A DNA stretch of 64,000 nt from Phoenix dactylifera (lineage: Eukaryota; Streptophyta; Magnoliopsida; Arecales; Arecaceae), in contig NC_052405.1 in the NCBI RefSeq assembly GCF_009389715.1, forward strand, positions 8,411,194 to 8,475,193, given 5' to 3'. Both the position numbers and the translations under genes were made by a program. The notes below the pieces were generated by a model that ran no database searches, was not told the origin of the DNA, and saw only the letters and a program-made list of their open reading frames with translations. Shown here piece after piece: positions 47,914 through 61,526 of the stretch (its first letter is position 1; each line of letters opens with the position of its first letter).

Positions 47914-50900
47914 TTATTGAAGGTTATCATCATCAATGGGAGGATATGTTGTGTTTGGCAATCTTTGCCCATTCACAAATGATCTGAAGAGGCGGAGGGC
48001 TCTGGCTGGCTGTGCATAGGGTACCATATGAGCAGCACCTCTCACAGTAGCAAACGTCAATAGGTTTCCATACTCCGTTGACCAGCCACCAGCCTTAAGA
48101 AAAAGAAATCACATAAAAGAATTCCATAATAGATAAGTTAAATGGCTGAACTTTGATACTAGATGGTCTAATGATATAGAGTGAGAAATGAGTGGAGGTG
48201 TCGTAAAATTAGGCAGATTAGGATGAGTAACCTGTAGTGGAGATTAGGAATTGAATACAGAGTGCTAAAGATATGATATAACAAAGTTACAAAGATTTAC
48301 ATCGATATGGCCATGCGGATTCCTTAACAAATAATCTCATATTCATAGTTGATTCAGCATATGCACCCACTAAAAACATTTGAATATTACGATGGTAACT
48401 TATTGGAGATTTGCACGTAAACATGAAGTGGATCCATTATATTTTGGAATAAGCATAAACCTGAAGTGCATCCGCTATAGTCGAGAATGGAATAATTGGT
48501 GTGAATAGTGTGAAGTGGATAGAGTGCAGTGCAGTTGGTGTCATGGCTCAGCTAGATATTGGATACATATATCTAACTGCCATTGTTATGGAAGCATAAC
48601 TGGGAGGCCAAACAAGCGCCCAGATTACAACTCACTGGTCTGTGAAGGGACATGAATCTAAAGTAGTAGTTAGTTTACCTGGCCTTTGTAGAACCAAGCA
48701 CCATAGGGGAGTGTAACTCCAAATTTTAGATCATGGGCGAGTTCTCGCACAAGCGTTCGGCTGCCTAAGAATGGCACTACAGAATCTTGGTCACCACTGT
48801 AATACAAGAGAAACGGTCAATTTTCATGATATGAAAACGAAACCGCTAATCTCAGTATGATCTCAAGAACAATTGGTAGATATACTAATGTTCAGAGGGA
48901 GGAAAATCTTACCTAAAAATCCATACCGGTATCTGATGCTTAATTATTCTCTTAAGCAAGGGAAGAATGTTGATATTGGGATCTGTGCCACTGTAATTCA
49001 GAACACTGACATATACAAATGAAAGCATTGACAACATCAGCTTTTCATTCAAGCTTTACAGTCTAAAAATGTGCTATACATGTAAAATAAATGACGAGGA
49101 GGAGGAAAATTAGTTGAAATGGTTTCAAGTGATGGAAGGGACATATGATAAAAGAAATTTTCTTCAACTCAGTGGTTAAAATAATAAGCCTGATTGGACA
49201 GAGCTCCTGTAGATGAAGAATGCTACTGAAAAATACAAAGAGATGTCTTAGGCTCTCAGCCACTCTTTATTTGCATGTGGACCAATCTCTTAAATTTCAG
49301 ATTTCTTGGACCAGGAAGCAAATTATTGACATAATATTTTTGAAGAAAAACTTTTTAACCAAAGAAATTAAAATCCAAATACTGCGGTGGGTGATTTCGA
49401 AAATGTTGATGTTTAATGCGAAGAGTTGTGGAGTAAACTCCTGTTCATAACAAGCAACAAGGAAACCAAAACTTAAATTATTTCCAGTAGGTTTGCCTTT
49501 GCCTTAGAAACCCTAGGTCAAAATTCTAAAACTAAAGTAGTATGTATGGTACAGACCTTATAGGATAACAAGATCCTTACAGGGTAACAGTCAAATTTAT
49601 AATGTTCCTCTGTCACATGTTATAGCAAACATTCTAATACATTAAGTAATAATATTATTGATATAAGTTACCAATACATGCATATGACCACACCACTGCA
49701 AATGCAAGCTTCAAAATTTCTTGAGGTGCAAAGGATTTAAAATTGTGGAAATATTGAGGGCACTGCTCAAAATTTTATTAAATTCTTATATATTTTAGAG
49801 TTCAGTATGCTTGTAACATATGGCTATAATATAGGTTTAAGATGAACACTGTTCCTCAGTTGTAGCATAGCACTTTTATTTTTTTCCCTGAAAATAGTTC
49901 AACTGTGAGGTTATGCCCTTTCTTTCTGTAAGAATTGACAAGTCTGAATGATGTCCTCCTTGCCTATATGAATGCAAAACAAGGCAAGGAGAATATCATA
50001 TCACCTATGGCTTTTGAATTTAGGCTGGCAGAAGTAATCATCATTGGCTTCCATCTTTGAGCCACAAGTTGCATATCAAAAGAGCTAATTCTAATTACTT
50101 AGGATATGATTCAGAATGCTTACTCACTGCACATGCTCCAACTATAAGGCAACTTAGTCCTGTTGGCATGAAGAGCATGCTGAACTTCTGGAAGGTTGAA
50201 GTAGAAATGTCTTTCGTAAGTCATGCATACATCCACCCCCATACTTATCCTAGTAGCCTGCCATTATGAGACTTGAAAGAGAGAATTAACAAAGAAAGTG
50301 ACCCATGTATAAAAATCATATATAAAAAGGAAAAAAGATTAAAGACAGCCCCTGAATATCATATGCATAGAGTATCTGGATTTTAGGTTAAATTGAAGGA
50401 CATACATATTTTCGTAATCTTAACTCCTGCTCTACAATTGCTGGGTAGCAGACGTCAATGAGCACGTCATAATTGTTTATGTATTCTCCAACAACGTCAT
50501 TTGCCTTTGCAAGAGCATCATTGCAAGATTCACTCATATTGTGGGGGCTCACGAAGGTATAATCTTCAAAATCACATTCATTCATAATGACGAGGCCTAT
50601 CTCATCAGAGATCATACCGTGTGACCAGAAAAACTCATAAGTCGCTGGAGCATCCCTATCTAGCTTGAGAAGTGGATTCCCAATCTATTTGAGCAGTAAA
50701 AACAATGATACAAGTAATGGATTACTAAGAAGTGGCGAAAATGTTTTCAACTACTTACTGCAATCATGTACTGAGTTCGGAATAAATAAAAAAAGAAAAC
50801 TTTATCAGGAAAAGCCATCTTACAGCGACTCCTTTGATCTTGAACTTGAAACCAGTTGAATGCTTGTTATGATTTAGAAGTACATTGGCCAGCTGTGGTA

Positions 50901-53900
50901 TGTAGTGCCCTGAATCCAGTTGTATGATGTCAATAAGTTGATAGCAAAGATGAAGGAAAGATGTTTACTGAAGCAAATGTTACTACATGTTGACCTGCAT
51001 AGCTTTCTCCAGTTAGAAATAAGTCCCTGGACTTGAACTCAGGAAACTTGTCATACCACCGCAGCAGGAATACATGCAAGTCATTAGCTTTCATCATCAA
51101 CAGATGAACATGCAGTCAGTACATAATACACAATGACCTATAAGGGTATGTGAAATCTTATAATAATAGATGATGATGATGATGATGAAGGGGCAAAAAA
51201 GAATTTGAAAATATTTCACAGAATCTAGCCTTAAAAGCCACTTCTCAATTCATTAAAATATGTGAGATGCATGGAGGCTTTTAAACGTACCAGCTGACTC
51301 ATCTCCACAAGTGTAATCAGAAGTTCTATTTGAGTAAGACCATCCAACACCAGCAGGAGATTCAACAAAGAGAAGATTTGATGCTATGGATATAAAGAAA
51401 AAATGAAGTCAAGAAAGTTTTGTAGCTGTAGATGGATTAGACTGAGTAGTTTAAAAATGAAGCTACAGTAAGCTATATGTATTATACAAGGATTCAATCA
51501 AGTTCTAGAAAGTTTCATTATATTAAATAGTAATCTACGTATTTCCATTTGGTTTAGAAGAAGTTGGAACCTTTATTCCAAGACATTTTGTTCCTTCGAA
51601 GGCCCCGACCATCGCCCCTAGGGAAAAATGGACCCAGTTCAGTGAATGCCCCACCTCCAATTGAAGAACAACCTGGGCCTGAAAATTAATCCATCATTAA
51701 TCTCTGTATCTTGATTATTAATTAAATGAAATTCTCTAGTGAAAACCATGCTCTGAGGAATGATATGTTCAACCTGTATCCCCATGAAGGCTTTAAAACA
51801 AAAGAGAAGGAAAAAAATCATCATGAAATATTCTAGGATTGCATCTCAATAGTGGCGTCAAAAAGACTCGCGAAACTGTGAGTCTACACGCTAACTAAGC
51901 ATAATTCACTCTCCATTCAAAATTTAGTGGGGATCCAAAATTTTTGAACCAGGCTCACAAATTTAAGGTGGATCATGAAACACCTCTATTAAATATATTG
52001 AAAGATGCAAATATTTGATGTCAAGAAATACAAACTTTTAAATCACTTATAATTCCTGTATGCTCCATTCAGTGATGATCATGTGGCCTACACCAAAATA
52101 AATCTTTGAGACTAAACTTACAGTTCTTGGAATCTCTTTGATCTTACCAAATCTTCAACTCTCAGGATACCATAAGAGGAGACAAAATTGCAAAGTGTTT
52201 GATCAAAATTTTGTTATGCTGTCTGATAGTTCAAAAATGATCAGCTCCTCCAGAGAAAGCAAAAAAGAAAAGAAACAAATCTAACCCCAAGCAAAGAAGG
52301 TTTTTACTCCCTTAGCAAATCAATCAATTAGCTGCACATCTGAAAAAAAATGTATTAGCTATGCAGTAGAAAAATCTTATGTATGTTTCCTTGAAAAAAA
52401 ATATCTTAAATATGTTCTATTTCAATATTGTCATGGAGGTATATGAAATTTGTCATTCCAGGACCATTGATATAGCATGTACCAACCTATACATTTCAAT
52501 AATGATGCCAACTATGTACATAATACACCAAATCAATAAATTAGGTGCACATGTAAAAGAATAATAGCCATGCAGTGAACAAACTTGCAAGTAATAAAAC
52601 ACTGGAGCCCATATAGATTCTGAGTGACAACTAGATTTTGAGTTGGCTTATTTTCAAATAAATAAATAAAATGCTAGGTTCTAGGAATGGGTAAATATAA
52701 TGTGGTTTCATTAGAAAACTCACTAAAATTGTAAATCTTCACTGGTTACAAGCTAAATAAATTAATAAATTATTTGTCTTCTATAATGGAAGAATTGGAA
52801 TTCATCATTTCAAGCTCTGGAAGCAACATTTACAACACAAGATAACTGACAAACTGGGTTGCAGCTTGTTCAATCCAAAATATAATTAAACCAAATTTAC
52901 AGGCAAAGGAAAACCTTTTGACAGCTTTCTATTGCAAAAGAGTGATATATCTATGCAATCCCATTAGTATGTAAATATATCTCACACCCATACCGCCCAT
53001 CCCCCCCTCCCAAGAAGAAAAAGAAAAAAAAGAAAGGAAACGAAAAAACACCAACGGGAAAAGAAAGAAAAAGGAAAGGAAACAAAAAACAGCCTGATAC
53101 TAACCTATAAGTAATTAAAGATTCTTTCTAAAGAAACCATAAGCAATCACAGTAGTAAGCACTACGTTGAAGGAAAGGAGGAACTTGAAACATTCATAAG
53201 AAGATTCTAGCAGTAATAACAAAATAAATGGAGGGGGGAAAGGATAAAAGGACTTAATACTCATCAGGAAGCCCATAAAGACATTGGATAACATGAGGGG
53301 TGAAACCAAACAAAAGAGACAAGAGAAAATAGTAATCATGAGATGTTCCGAACCTTTATATTAACACTTAAGCCAACCAACAAGAAATCATGTACAGATA
53401 CTTCCAATACTAAACACGAGTAGAATATTTATAACCAACCACAGACATTGGAATTATGAATATGCATAAAACAACCTTCTTATAATAATAATAAAAAAAG
53501 GGCTGCTTTGCTTGAAACTTATACAGAACTATCTTACAAAATACCAAATCAAACCTCAGAAAAAAAATTCTCATGGATCCAATAACCATGTTCACTAAAG
53601 AAAGGTAAGAGCAAAAAAATAAAATTTGTGGCCTTCAACAGAATCGGCAAATTGAAACAACAAATAACACCTTCAGTAAAACTGCAGTATCATCAACAAC
53701 AACAAAGTCATCACAAGAGAAAGCAAATAATACGAAAAAAGGAGCAACTTTGATAACAGAGAAGGCCACCAAACACAAACCTCCATTGAGCCAGAGGGTG
53801 AGGGGCTTCTTGTCGGCATTGCCGTCGGCCTCTGCGAAGTAGTAGAAGAGACTCCTCCCTGCCTTCTCATCCACATCCACATACCCTGCATACTGCCTGA

Positions 53901-54024
53901 ACCCCACCTTCGGCTGCCGTGGTAGCCCCACCACCAAGTCCTCCTCCGGATACCCCTGTACTCCTCTCCCCATCATCGCCACCACAACCGCCGCCGCTAG
54001 AAGCCACCATCTCCACCACTCCAT
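47914..54024 (-). CDS. Serine carboxypeptidase-like protein (S10), 10 exons, 475 aa
   Basis: A secretory or vacuolar serine carboxypeptidase-like enzyme that removes C-terminal residues, or acts as an acyltransferase in some relatives. Exons on the minus strand: 54024-53781, 51678-51571, 51383-51291, 51087-50995, 50909-50824, 50684-50406, 50257-50124, 49005-48913, 48796-48679, 48093-47914. Phases join and the total is 1428 nt. Residues about 8-24 form a signal peptide. Motifs: LWLNGGPGCSS (substrate binding), catalytic S177 in GESYAG, the SGDQDSVVP acid motif (about 377-385) and catalytic H438 in GAAHMVPY. The full triad suggests a working enzyme. It resembles the Arabidopsis SCPL40s group. 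Intron 1 is 2.1 kb; no stop or frameshift was seen. The upstream in-frame ATG at 54318 is less likely because the signal peptide starts at 54024. Confidence 0.95.
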
Positions 54025-56783
54025 CTCCCGGTTCCCAGAGATATCAACACCAAGGCGCCTCCCTTTTCTCTTCTCCCCTCTCCCTTTCCCTCCTTCCGAC
54101 TCCTCTCTGCGAGCATACAGAGGGAGAGAGAACAGGGGAGGGAAGAGAGAAAGGGATGGGATAAGTCTAAACTGAATGGAATTCAAATAGTTTAAGAGTT
54201 CAGTTAAGATGCACACGTGAAATCTGGGGCGGTGCGGCCCAAAGGTGGCGTTTTTAAAACCGTTCAAAGGCTCCTTCCATGCTATGTTTGGGAAAAATTT
54301 GAAGGTGGGTGGTTTCATCCAAAGAGGATATAGGAAAGGGGAGGAGGAAACAAAGAGCCGTTAGATAAAAATTAGGGAGGGTCCTCACCACCTTTTGCCA
54401 CGTGGCACGGCCGCCCTGCTAAAGTTATAGGGAAGGAGGCTCACGGGGTTGGCTCTATGCGCGATGGGTGGTGTTGCGAATGATGACATAGACCAAAAGG
54501 CTTTTCGAAGTTATTCTCCTTTTGGTGATGTAAACTAAGGATTTTGGAAGGTTATCCTTGTTTATAGCTGCATGCTTCATTCTAAGGGTAGGATAGGTGA
54601 TATCCATCATAAAATATTTAGTCAATTCAGGCGGTCTATTGAGCCAAATTTTCTTATTGATCTTGGCTCTCAGGATTATTTTTTCACTTGTTGGTGCAAT
54701 AATCATGGTGAGAATAGGTGTGTTTGGTAGGCTATACTCGAGGAGCATCCTTCACAAAAATAGGTTTCTTTATCTATTGGCCTTTTCGGTTTTTAAAATG
54801 ATGGTAGATATTCTGTTTTCTGATTTTATTGGATGTATTCGTACTCATCAGATATGAGTCACCCGCCCTAACTAAAAAAAGAAAAAAAAAGAAAAGAAAA
54901 GAAAAGAAAAGAAGGGACTGATATGTAATGGAACAGTAAGTCAACAAAATTGACGAGGGAATTGGGAGGGATTAATTCGCTGGCTTTTGATGGGTTGGAG
55001 GTTGGCAGGGGGTCACATGGAAGGAATCGGAAGAAGATAGGGAGGAGCTTTGCCCAACACAGCAGGATTTTGGGACCACAGGGCAAGTTGGTGAGGAAGT
55101 CCAAGCACTACGCTGCACTTTGATTGACAAGGGACCACTTGAGACATGATCTGGTGCTTAAATTAGGACCATTAGGTAGTTGCATTCAATGGTGACTCTA
55201 CCTAGCTCAAAAAATTATGATGACAACTTTAGATGGTCATAGTGGGGGCACCTTCAGATTCTTTGCTATCAATTCACTATTAGATATATGAAATAAGCAC
55301 CACAGCATGATACAATGCAGTGAGAGCTTGTGATACTTCCAACATTGAATGGGTTCCAGGAGACTGACCTTAGGTTATCATATTAGGTGAGTACTATAGT
55401 AATAATATGAGTGAAGAAAATGCTAGGTCATATGGAGCAGAATTCTAGGGATGATACATAAAAATCGTTGTATTTTGTGATATTTTGTTTTGTTAAATTG
55501 AGAAGTTATGATGTTTTCTCGACATTTTGGTGTTTGGTTGTTCAAAAGAATCTTATAAAATCTCTTAAATTAGAGAGCTAGAAAATTTCACTTTCGCAAA
55601 AGTTTTTCAGTTACTTGAATTTTCCCTCTGTATTATCTTTAGCTTTCTATTTTTAAGCTTTGTTTTAACAACCAAACTACCAAGGAGAATCTGAAAATAC
55701 AAAATCTAAAACTTTTGAATTATGAAAATGGATAATGTTATCTAAAAGGATAATATAATAATTTAAAATTTATTTAGTTATTTATTTTGGAGAGAAAGGT
55801 AGGAAAATCCACTTGTACTATGATTACTTAGGTTTTGATTTTTAGATATCCACCATCTAAGAATGAAACCTAGAATAACTAGTTGCTAAGTAGAGGGATG
55901 TGATTCCAAGAGCAAAATTCCATTCACTTGGAATTTAAACTTCAAATAGTAAGAATATCGTATATCATTAAATGGATTTTTCATCAACTTCGCACAGTTA
56001 TTGATAATTTTTTTGTTTATAAGTTAGTAAATGACAAAGTACAGCCCATATTTCAAGATATCATTATTCATATCTGTTGAGAAAATAACATATGACATTT
56101 TGATATCAATTATAACCTCAATTTATACAAGCTTAGATGAAAACCATGCTGTTAGATAGAGCTTGCCTTAGGTGGAAATTAACTGATATTCATAGATTAT
56201 TTATAAAAAAGCATCGTATTGATGGAAACTACATGTTTAAAACCATCATTTTTTTTCACAATTATGACGAGTCCAATCAAATTCAAACATCTTGCATAAA
56301 ACACCCAGGATTGTGGATAGTGATACAACAAACTATGATGAGTATGTTACAGTAAACATGCTTTCCTATCACACCTCAAGATGCATGGAATATAAAGCAT
56401 ACTACATACATCACGAGTTGCACATCACCAAAAGCAACATGTCGTTGTTGCTTCAAAAAAAAGGGCAATATGTCGCGAATGTGGTTGATCCATCATCCAA
56501 CAATTTCACCTAACCTTCTCTTGAACAAATGATTTGTCAAAATATTCAACCCTGCCACAACTACACAACAAGTGTCACAAATTACACAAGGAACAACATT
56601 TTGCCCATTGTTCACCACGGTTCACACCACATGGTGCATGAAATAGGCATCCTATGGCCATAGCAAATCACAAGGTGCAAGTTCACAAAGGGTCAATGCA
56701 TGCAAATCTTCAAGCGGAAAATTGGGTCCTCTCTTCGTACCAAATTTTAATGTCATTATTCCAATCTCAAACTTTTCGTATTA
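54025..56783. other. Intergenic, promoter of the carboxypeptidase gene then AT-rich DNA
   Basis: 54025-54400 is the 5' flank of the carboxypeptidase gene (CT-rich on the coding strand near 54050-54160). Further right there are open frames on both strands at 54455-54857 without recognisable content, an A/G tract at 54878-54914 and AT-rich DNA. No gene supported. Confidence 0.6.
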
Positions 56784-56791
56784 ATTTTGTC

Positions 56792-57285
56792 TGGAGATGT
56801 CAATGGGATGAATTGGGTGCGGTTAGTAAAAAAATTAAAACTGAATTCAAAATCTACCACCGTTTTCTGTAACTGAAACTGAAACTGAACTGGCAATTTT
56901 AATGTCATTTTATTTTTTATTAATTTCAAATTTTTCACATATAAATAACTAAATTAAACATATCACCAATAATTTTCATAATATAAATTAAAGATTTGTC
57001 AATGCGTGGAATAGAGGATGGTCTAGCTTATTTCATGAAATTCTTAATTTGAATTTATATTAAATACAAAGGATATTAAGGGTATTAACTATCGGGTATT
57101 TTCTATTTCGGGTCCGGTTTAGTGTTTGGGCAATTCATCAAAGCTGAAACCAGAACCGAATCCGAATGGTTTTTAATTTTTAAAACCATCACCGAAACCA
57201 TCCCTATTTAATTTTGGTTAAAACCGCCCTATTCAGTTTAGGGATACATAAAATATTCAGATAACTGATTCCGTTGATATCCCTA
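56792..57285. mobile_element. Candidate hAT-type MITE, about 494 bp
   Basis: Ends TGGAGATGTCAATGG and CCGTTGATATCCCTA form imperfect terminal inverted repeats of the 'TAGGGATGTCAATGG' kind seen in plant hAT-like MITEs. Flanks ATTTTGTC (56784-56791) and ATTTTCCC (57286-57293) agree at six of eight bases, as a decayed 8-bp TSD would. The interior is non-coding with repeated 'AACCGAAACC' phrases. Confidence 0.55.
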
Positions 57286-57293
57286 ATTTTCCC

Positions 57294-58310
57294 CCCACTC
57301 TATCCAAATATTAAACCAAGCTTTCTTTTGCCAGTCCACCCTAACCCAACTTGAGAGTATATGTTTGGGCCCATGGCTGGGATATCAGACCCATTTATGG
57401 AGCAAATGAGTACCATGGATAAGGTCGGGTATGAGCCCGGGCCTACCACCAAGCCGCTCGTAGCCACAAGCAGAGGTGCCACAGCCTTCGGCGGAGGAAG
57501 GATTGATTCAGGAATCTATCAGTGCTGGCTGATGGATATTGTCGGAGCTGGCATTGTTCATTGGGTCCTCATGGAGGTCAATCTAAAATATTCTGGTCAA
57601 GATCTGTTTTGGATTTATCGCCAGAATGACCTGTACCAAGCTGGGCCTATGGCTTTACTCCAATAAGTTGGGGGTGCTTTCTAAGCAAGTTGTCAAAAGT
57701 TTAGCAATGTGATGAGCTTAATTAATGAGAGGTTGAGTAGGAAATTATAGTTTGTTCTTCATGTGCATGGGTTGCTCAAGTTCCAAAATTTCTAATCTAT
57801 AGTCCACTTGCAAAGATGGATGAACCCCCCCCCCCCCCCCCCCCCCCCCCTTCCTTTTCTTTTTTTTTAACAACCTTGGGCAGCTGAATTACCTCTTCAA
57901 TGTACATTAGTTATGGGAAGACATTGCAGTGCTATAACAAGAGGGAGCTAATAGAAACCTCATACATTGGAAGGCAGGTCTCAATTGAATGCATTTGAGA
58001 ACATCCTTCATGTACATGGGTAGGCAAGGGAAAGCTATTAACATGTAAAGTAACCCCACAGATAATCTCCCCTCTCTCTCTCTCTCTTTAATGGAACATA
58101 TCCCCCTCTTTTTTTCCCAAAGTGATCCTAAATCAAATACATATGAAGCATACACGTTAGGAAAGGTTTTGTATGGTTTATTTAAATCAATATTCTTGTG
58201 CGGTTCAATTGGCAAGTAGGCAAATGTTGTTGTTTAAGAAATGTCCAGGACTGAAATCCTTGCAGCAGCATCCCACTGTGTTTCTCTAAAGAAATGGAAT
58301 CAATTGAAAT
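57294..58310. other. Intergenic, with a long C homopolymer
   Basis: 57361-57666 is open on the plus strand for 101 codons, with no family recognised. A homopolymer of 26 C lies at 57825-57850, followed by a T-rich tract. A (TC)n patch is near 58070-58087. Confidence 0.65.
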
Positions 58311-58993
58311 TGTTGGATAGCATAAGTATTGAAAGTACAACAAGAAAAAACATAAATCAGTTGGAGTTTTGACGTAGAAAAAAAAAATTAATGTTAAAAA
58401 ATAAATGTACCAGTTTTATCTCCTAAATTTTAGATGGTTTAAAAATTTAAAAACTCTTATCCTTTTTCTCAAACGCTTCTTTTAGAAGGGTCGCAACTTT
58501 TCCGGAAAAAAGCGTTGGTTCTAATTGCCGTAGGGATGCGATGTTTCTGAAACATCACACTTTAGAAACACCGTATCTTCAGAAATACCGCACCGTATCG
58601 TCACCGGATAGAGTCTATAAATAGGCTCTAGTCTAGGAAAAACTCAATCTATACTACTACTTCTCTGCTTCCTAAGTAAAACAGAAAATTCTTCTCTCCT
58701 TTTTCTTTTTCTCTTCTTCCAAACCTTTTTCAAGTTTTCCCTTACAGCTGGGCAACTGAAGTCTCCCTAGCATTCGTGCATATTAGGGAAGGATTGGGCT
58801 GAGCTAGATTGTTGTACTTTGGAAAAGAGATTGTCACAAATATGCACATTGGGGGCGAATCACGTTCTTAAGGTAGTATATATAACACGCCTTGATCCAG
58901 GCAAGCTCTTTTATTTTAATAGATTATTCTTTTATAATACCTTTATAAAATAAAGATATAGCAATTTTCAGGCAAAATACTATTTTTTCAACA
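58311..58993 (+). mobile_element. Candidate solo LTR
   Basis: 683 bp, TGTTGGATAG...TTTTTCAACA, flanked by AAAT on both sides (58307-58310 and 58994-58997). It contains a TATA box (TATAAATA, 58616-58623) set as in a U3 promoter, followed by a CT-rich leader. No primer site follows and no partner LTR is in the window, so if genuine it is a recombined solo LTR. The short TSD leaves doubt. Confidence 0.5.
58616..58623 (+). promoter_or_regulatory. TATA box in the candidate solo LTR
   Basis: TATAAATA in GTCTATAAATAGGCTC, a palindromic setting about 305 bp into the element. Confidence 0.5.
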
Positions 58994-58997
58994 AAAT

Positions 58998-59957
58998 CAA
59001 GGTTTAGCACTATAAATACAATCAACAAATACCCTTCCACTTACATTTGGATAGACAATTTGCTAGCCCATCAAAGAGTTGTTACAAAATTTGGTGATCT
59101 GTGTTTTTCTTGAAAAATAGAATTTCTTAATTTTCTTACAATTTTCCACTTTTCATAGTTCTAAATAACAATCTAGTTCACTTGATTGGGAAGATCTTAT
59201 CTAGATTTGTGACCAGATTGTGTCCTCAAGGCGAAAGAAGGATTCACCCTTCCTTCGTGCGAATCCACCGTTGGATCATCAGCTGCTTGCTTTGATATCC
59301 ATTTTAACATATAAATGATAGAGTTTGAAATGCTTTCAGATGTGTGCGATAGGTGATCCAATGGTGGTTTCTAGCAAAAGATACAACCCATCCCTTTAGA
59401 TTTTGCATCAATTTATTCTCCATTGGCTGAACTCCTCATGCAACGTCATTGTCTTCATCTATGGTTCTCCAACATCATTATCTCCAATGGTTGAATTTTC
59501 CAAACACTTGTCATATGTGCCAAGGAAAGACCAAGTTTGGTGGTTCAACCACTTGGTGATCATGAAACAACCCTAAAGCACACCACCACTTCATCCACCT
59601 CTCAACGTTTTCATGGATAGTAAAATCAAAGCCTTACAAATTTACTTTATTCTACTTTAAATATACTTTGTTTTTTTCTTTTAAAAAAAAGCAAAAGCCA
59701 AGATACCATATCAAAACACAATGATAGCAAATTCCGCAAGTTGGAATCATATCTCAACAATCCAAATATGATCGAACCAGATGCAAGGACTCAAGTGGTG
59801 TCTGCAACCACCATTCTCTTTGCTTTCTGCTTGATGGCCTTCCCTTTCCTGCCTGTTTGTATACTGGCATAACTCCAAGTCAAAGGAAATAAGTTGAAGG
59901 ACACCATCATTTTCTTGAGGTGAGGTTGTCTCATGTCAGCATCAATACTGGCATACT
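58998..59957. other. Intergenic, no feature recognised
   Basis: No coding frame, repeat or RNA gene that I can support. The right end is the 3' flank of the gene at 59958. Confidence 0.6.
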
Positions 59958-61526
59958 TCACATAGATCGGCGCAGGTCTTTGAATCCTTCAAGCTCTTCC
60001 GGAGCATGGATAACCCTCTCCACACCATGAAAAGACACCTTAGAAGCATAAGGTTTGAATTAGCTTCAAGTTATTGACACTATCCTATAAGATTTTCTTT
60101 GATAATTAGCAAGACCACAAACTGATAGGAAGGAAATGCTGTTCCAATGAATACAACCTTGTATTATAACAGCTTAACAATGACTAAATAAAATACCTCA
60201 AGTAAATTGTTCTTTGGTACACTTCCAGCAGGCTTAGCTTCATCCAAGCATGACTGGTAAGCAGTCGAAAAGGCCTCAATATCATTCATACTTGGAGAAC
60301 AGTATCTATAAAAAAGGTGGTTGATTAGAAGAATTTTTCAGCAAAATAACAAGTAGTCAGCAGCCATATCAAGCAGAAGATAAGCTTAGATTGATGCCAC
60401 ATTCCTAAGCAATTTTGATTAGCATAGAAAGGCCAAACTTATTGTACTATAAATCTGATAGTGTAATAAGGCATTCCATAATTTAAATATGGCAGAAGAG
60501 CACTGTATAGCAAAGAACACAGTGAATAAAGTTCCATTAATTTTCTAAATAAATCCAATTAAAGGGCCCTACTCTCCAACAAAGACAATTATTTGTCATA
60601 TCACAGTTCTGGGGCATAGAATATCCCAACTTTATCATTATATTCTTGCATATTTCTGAACTAATTTTCCTGACTACTTCATTAAATCAAAACGTATGCA
60701 GTATGTAATCTTCAAATTTCCCACTTTAGGATCTACGAATGGGAAGAAAAGGCTGCGGATGGTTTGAAATGAACTATTGCCTTGTTAATAAAAAACAACA
60801 TACTAATAGTTCCTCAAAATTCTACAATAAAATCGGGAAAAGATTCTGCACGATGGATCGAGGATATACTTCATAGCTTTTTACATCGTTTAGTTGTGAA
60901 TGTGGCTAAATTGTGCTTAACAACAATGTAAATTAGCCAGCCCGTCAGGATCTTATAAATGCTTCTTCAATATTATGCTCTATTGAGGAACCACCCTGCG
61001 TGTAAGATGCAAACATTCTTGGTTGTTTTCACAAACAGACTTATCTTTAATGCTAGGTACACTATCACCTCCACACCTTGTTTAAATATGATTACATATG
61101 GACACAGCTGCTATTTTCCTCTTTAAAAGTAAGTGGTTTGCATTTTGGATAGTTGCTATACCTTTTTGCAAAATAGTTCAGTCTCCATTTATAGATCTGA
61201 GTCCATATCAAACCATTGTTAAGTGCTTCTCTTTGAGAAAAACCACACAAGTAAATATTGACATCTTTAGGTCAGATCATTTGGAGGGAATACCTCACAA
61301 GCGATCTCCATCATTACTTGTAGACTGTAACTTGGGACCAGATATTCTACCCAACAGAACAGGCTTGGAAGTTCAGATTGTGGTCCACTCACTTCTCCAA
61401 GATATCTAGCTAGATTTCCATATGTCTGATGAAATTCTCCTGGACTCCAATAACAACTGTCATATACAGCTATAAGTCTTATATCAGAAGTTTCTGTTGA
61501 ATCGCATTGCAAACCTGATGAGTGGT
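59958..61526 (-). CDS. Unidentified multi-exon gene, 3' part (5' end unresolved)
   Basis: Four exons on the minus strand join in phase: 61526-61393 (DHSSGLQCDSTETSD ... YWSPGEFHQTYGNLARYLGE), 61324-61299 (a 26-nt exon, STSNDGDR), 60305-60197 (YCSPSMNDIEAFSTAYQ ... KNNLLE) and 60038-59958 (VSFHGVERVIHAPEELEGF ... RRSM-stop). All introns have GT-AG ends; one is only 68 bp. I do not recognise the protein. Upstream, 63050-63011 (EAQCSSNQFGSSE) fits in phase as an earlier exon, but no start was found: joining it to an ATG at 63165 would need a 37-bp intron, too short. The first listed exon may begin a little further right. Confidence 0.45.

Noticed and set aside
49220-49450. Open frames inside carboxypeptidase introns
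   Set aside because: They lie between well-supported exons, on the opposite strand, with no family resemblance.
54597-54857. 86-codon hydrophobic frame
   Set aside because: Hydrophobicity follows from T-rich composition; no upstream signals or family match.
57361-57666. 101-codon plus-strand frame
   Set aside because: No recognised domain and no supporting promoter; kept only as a note.
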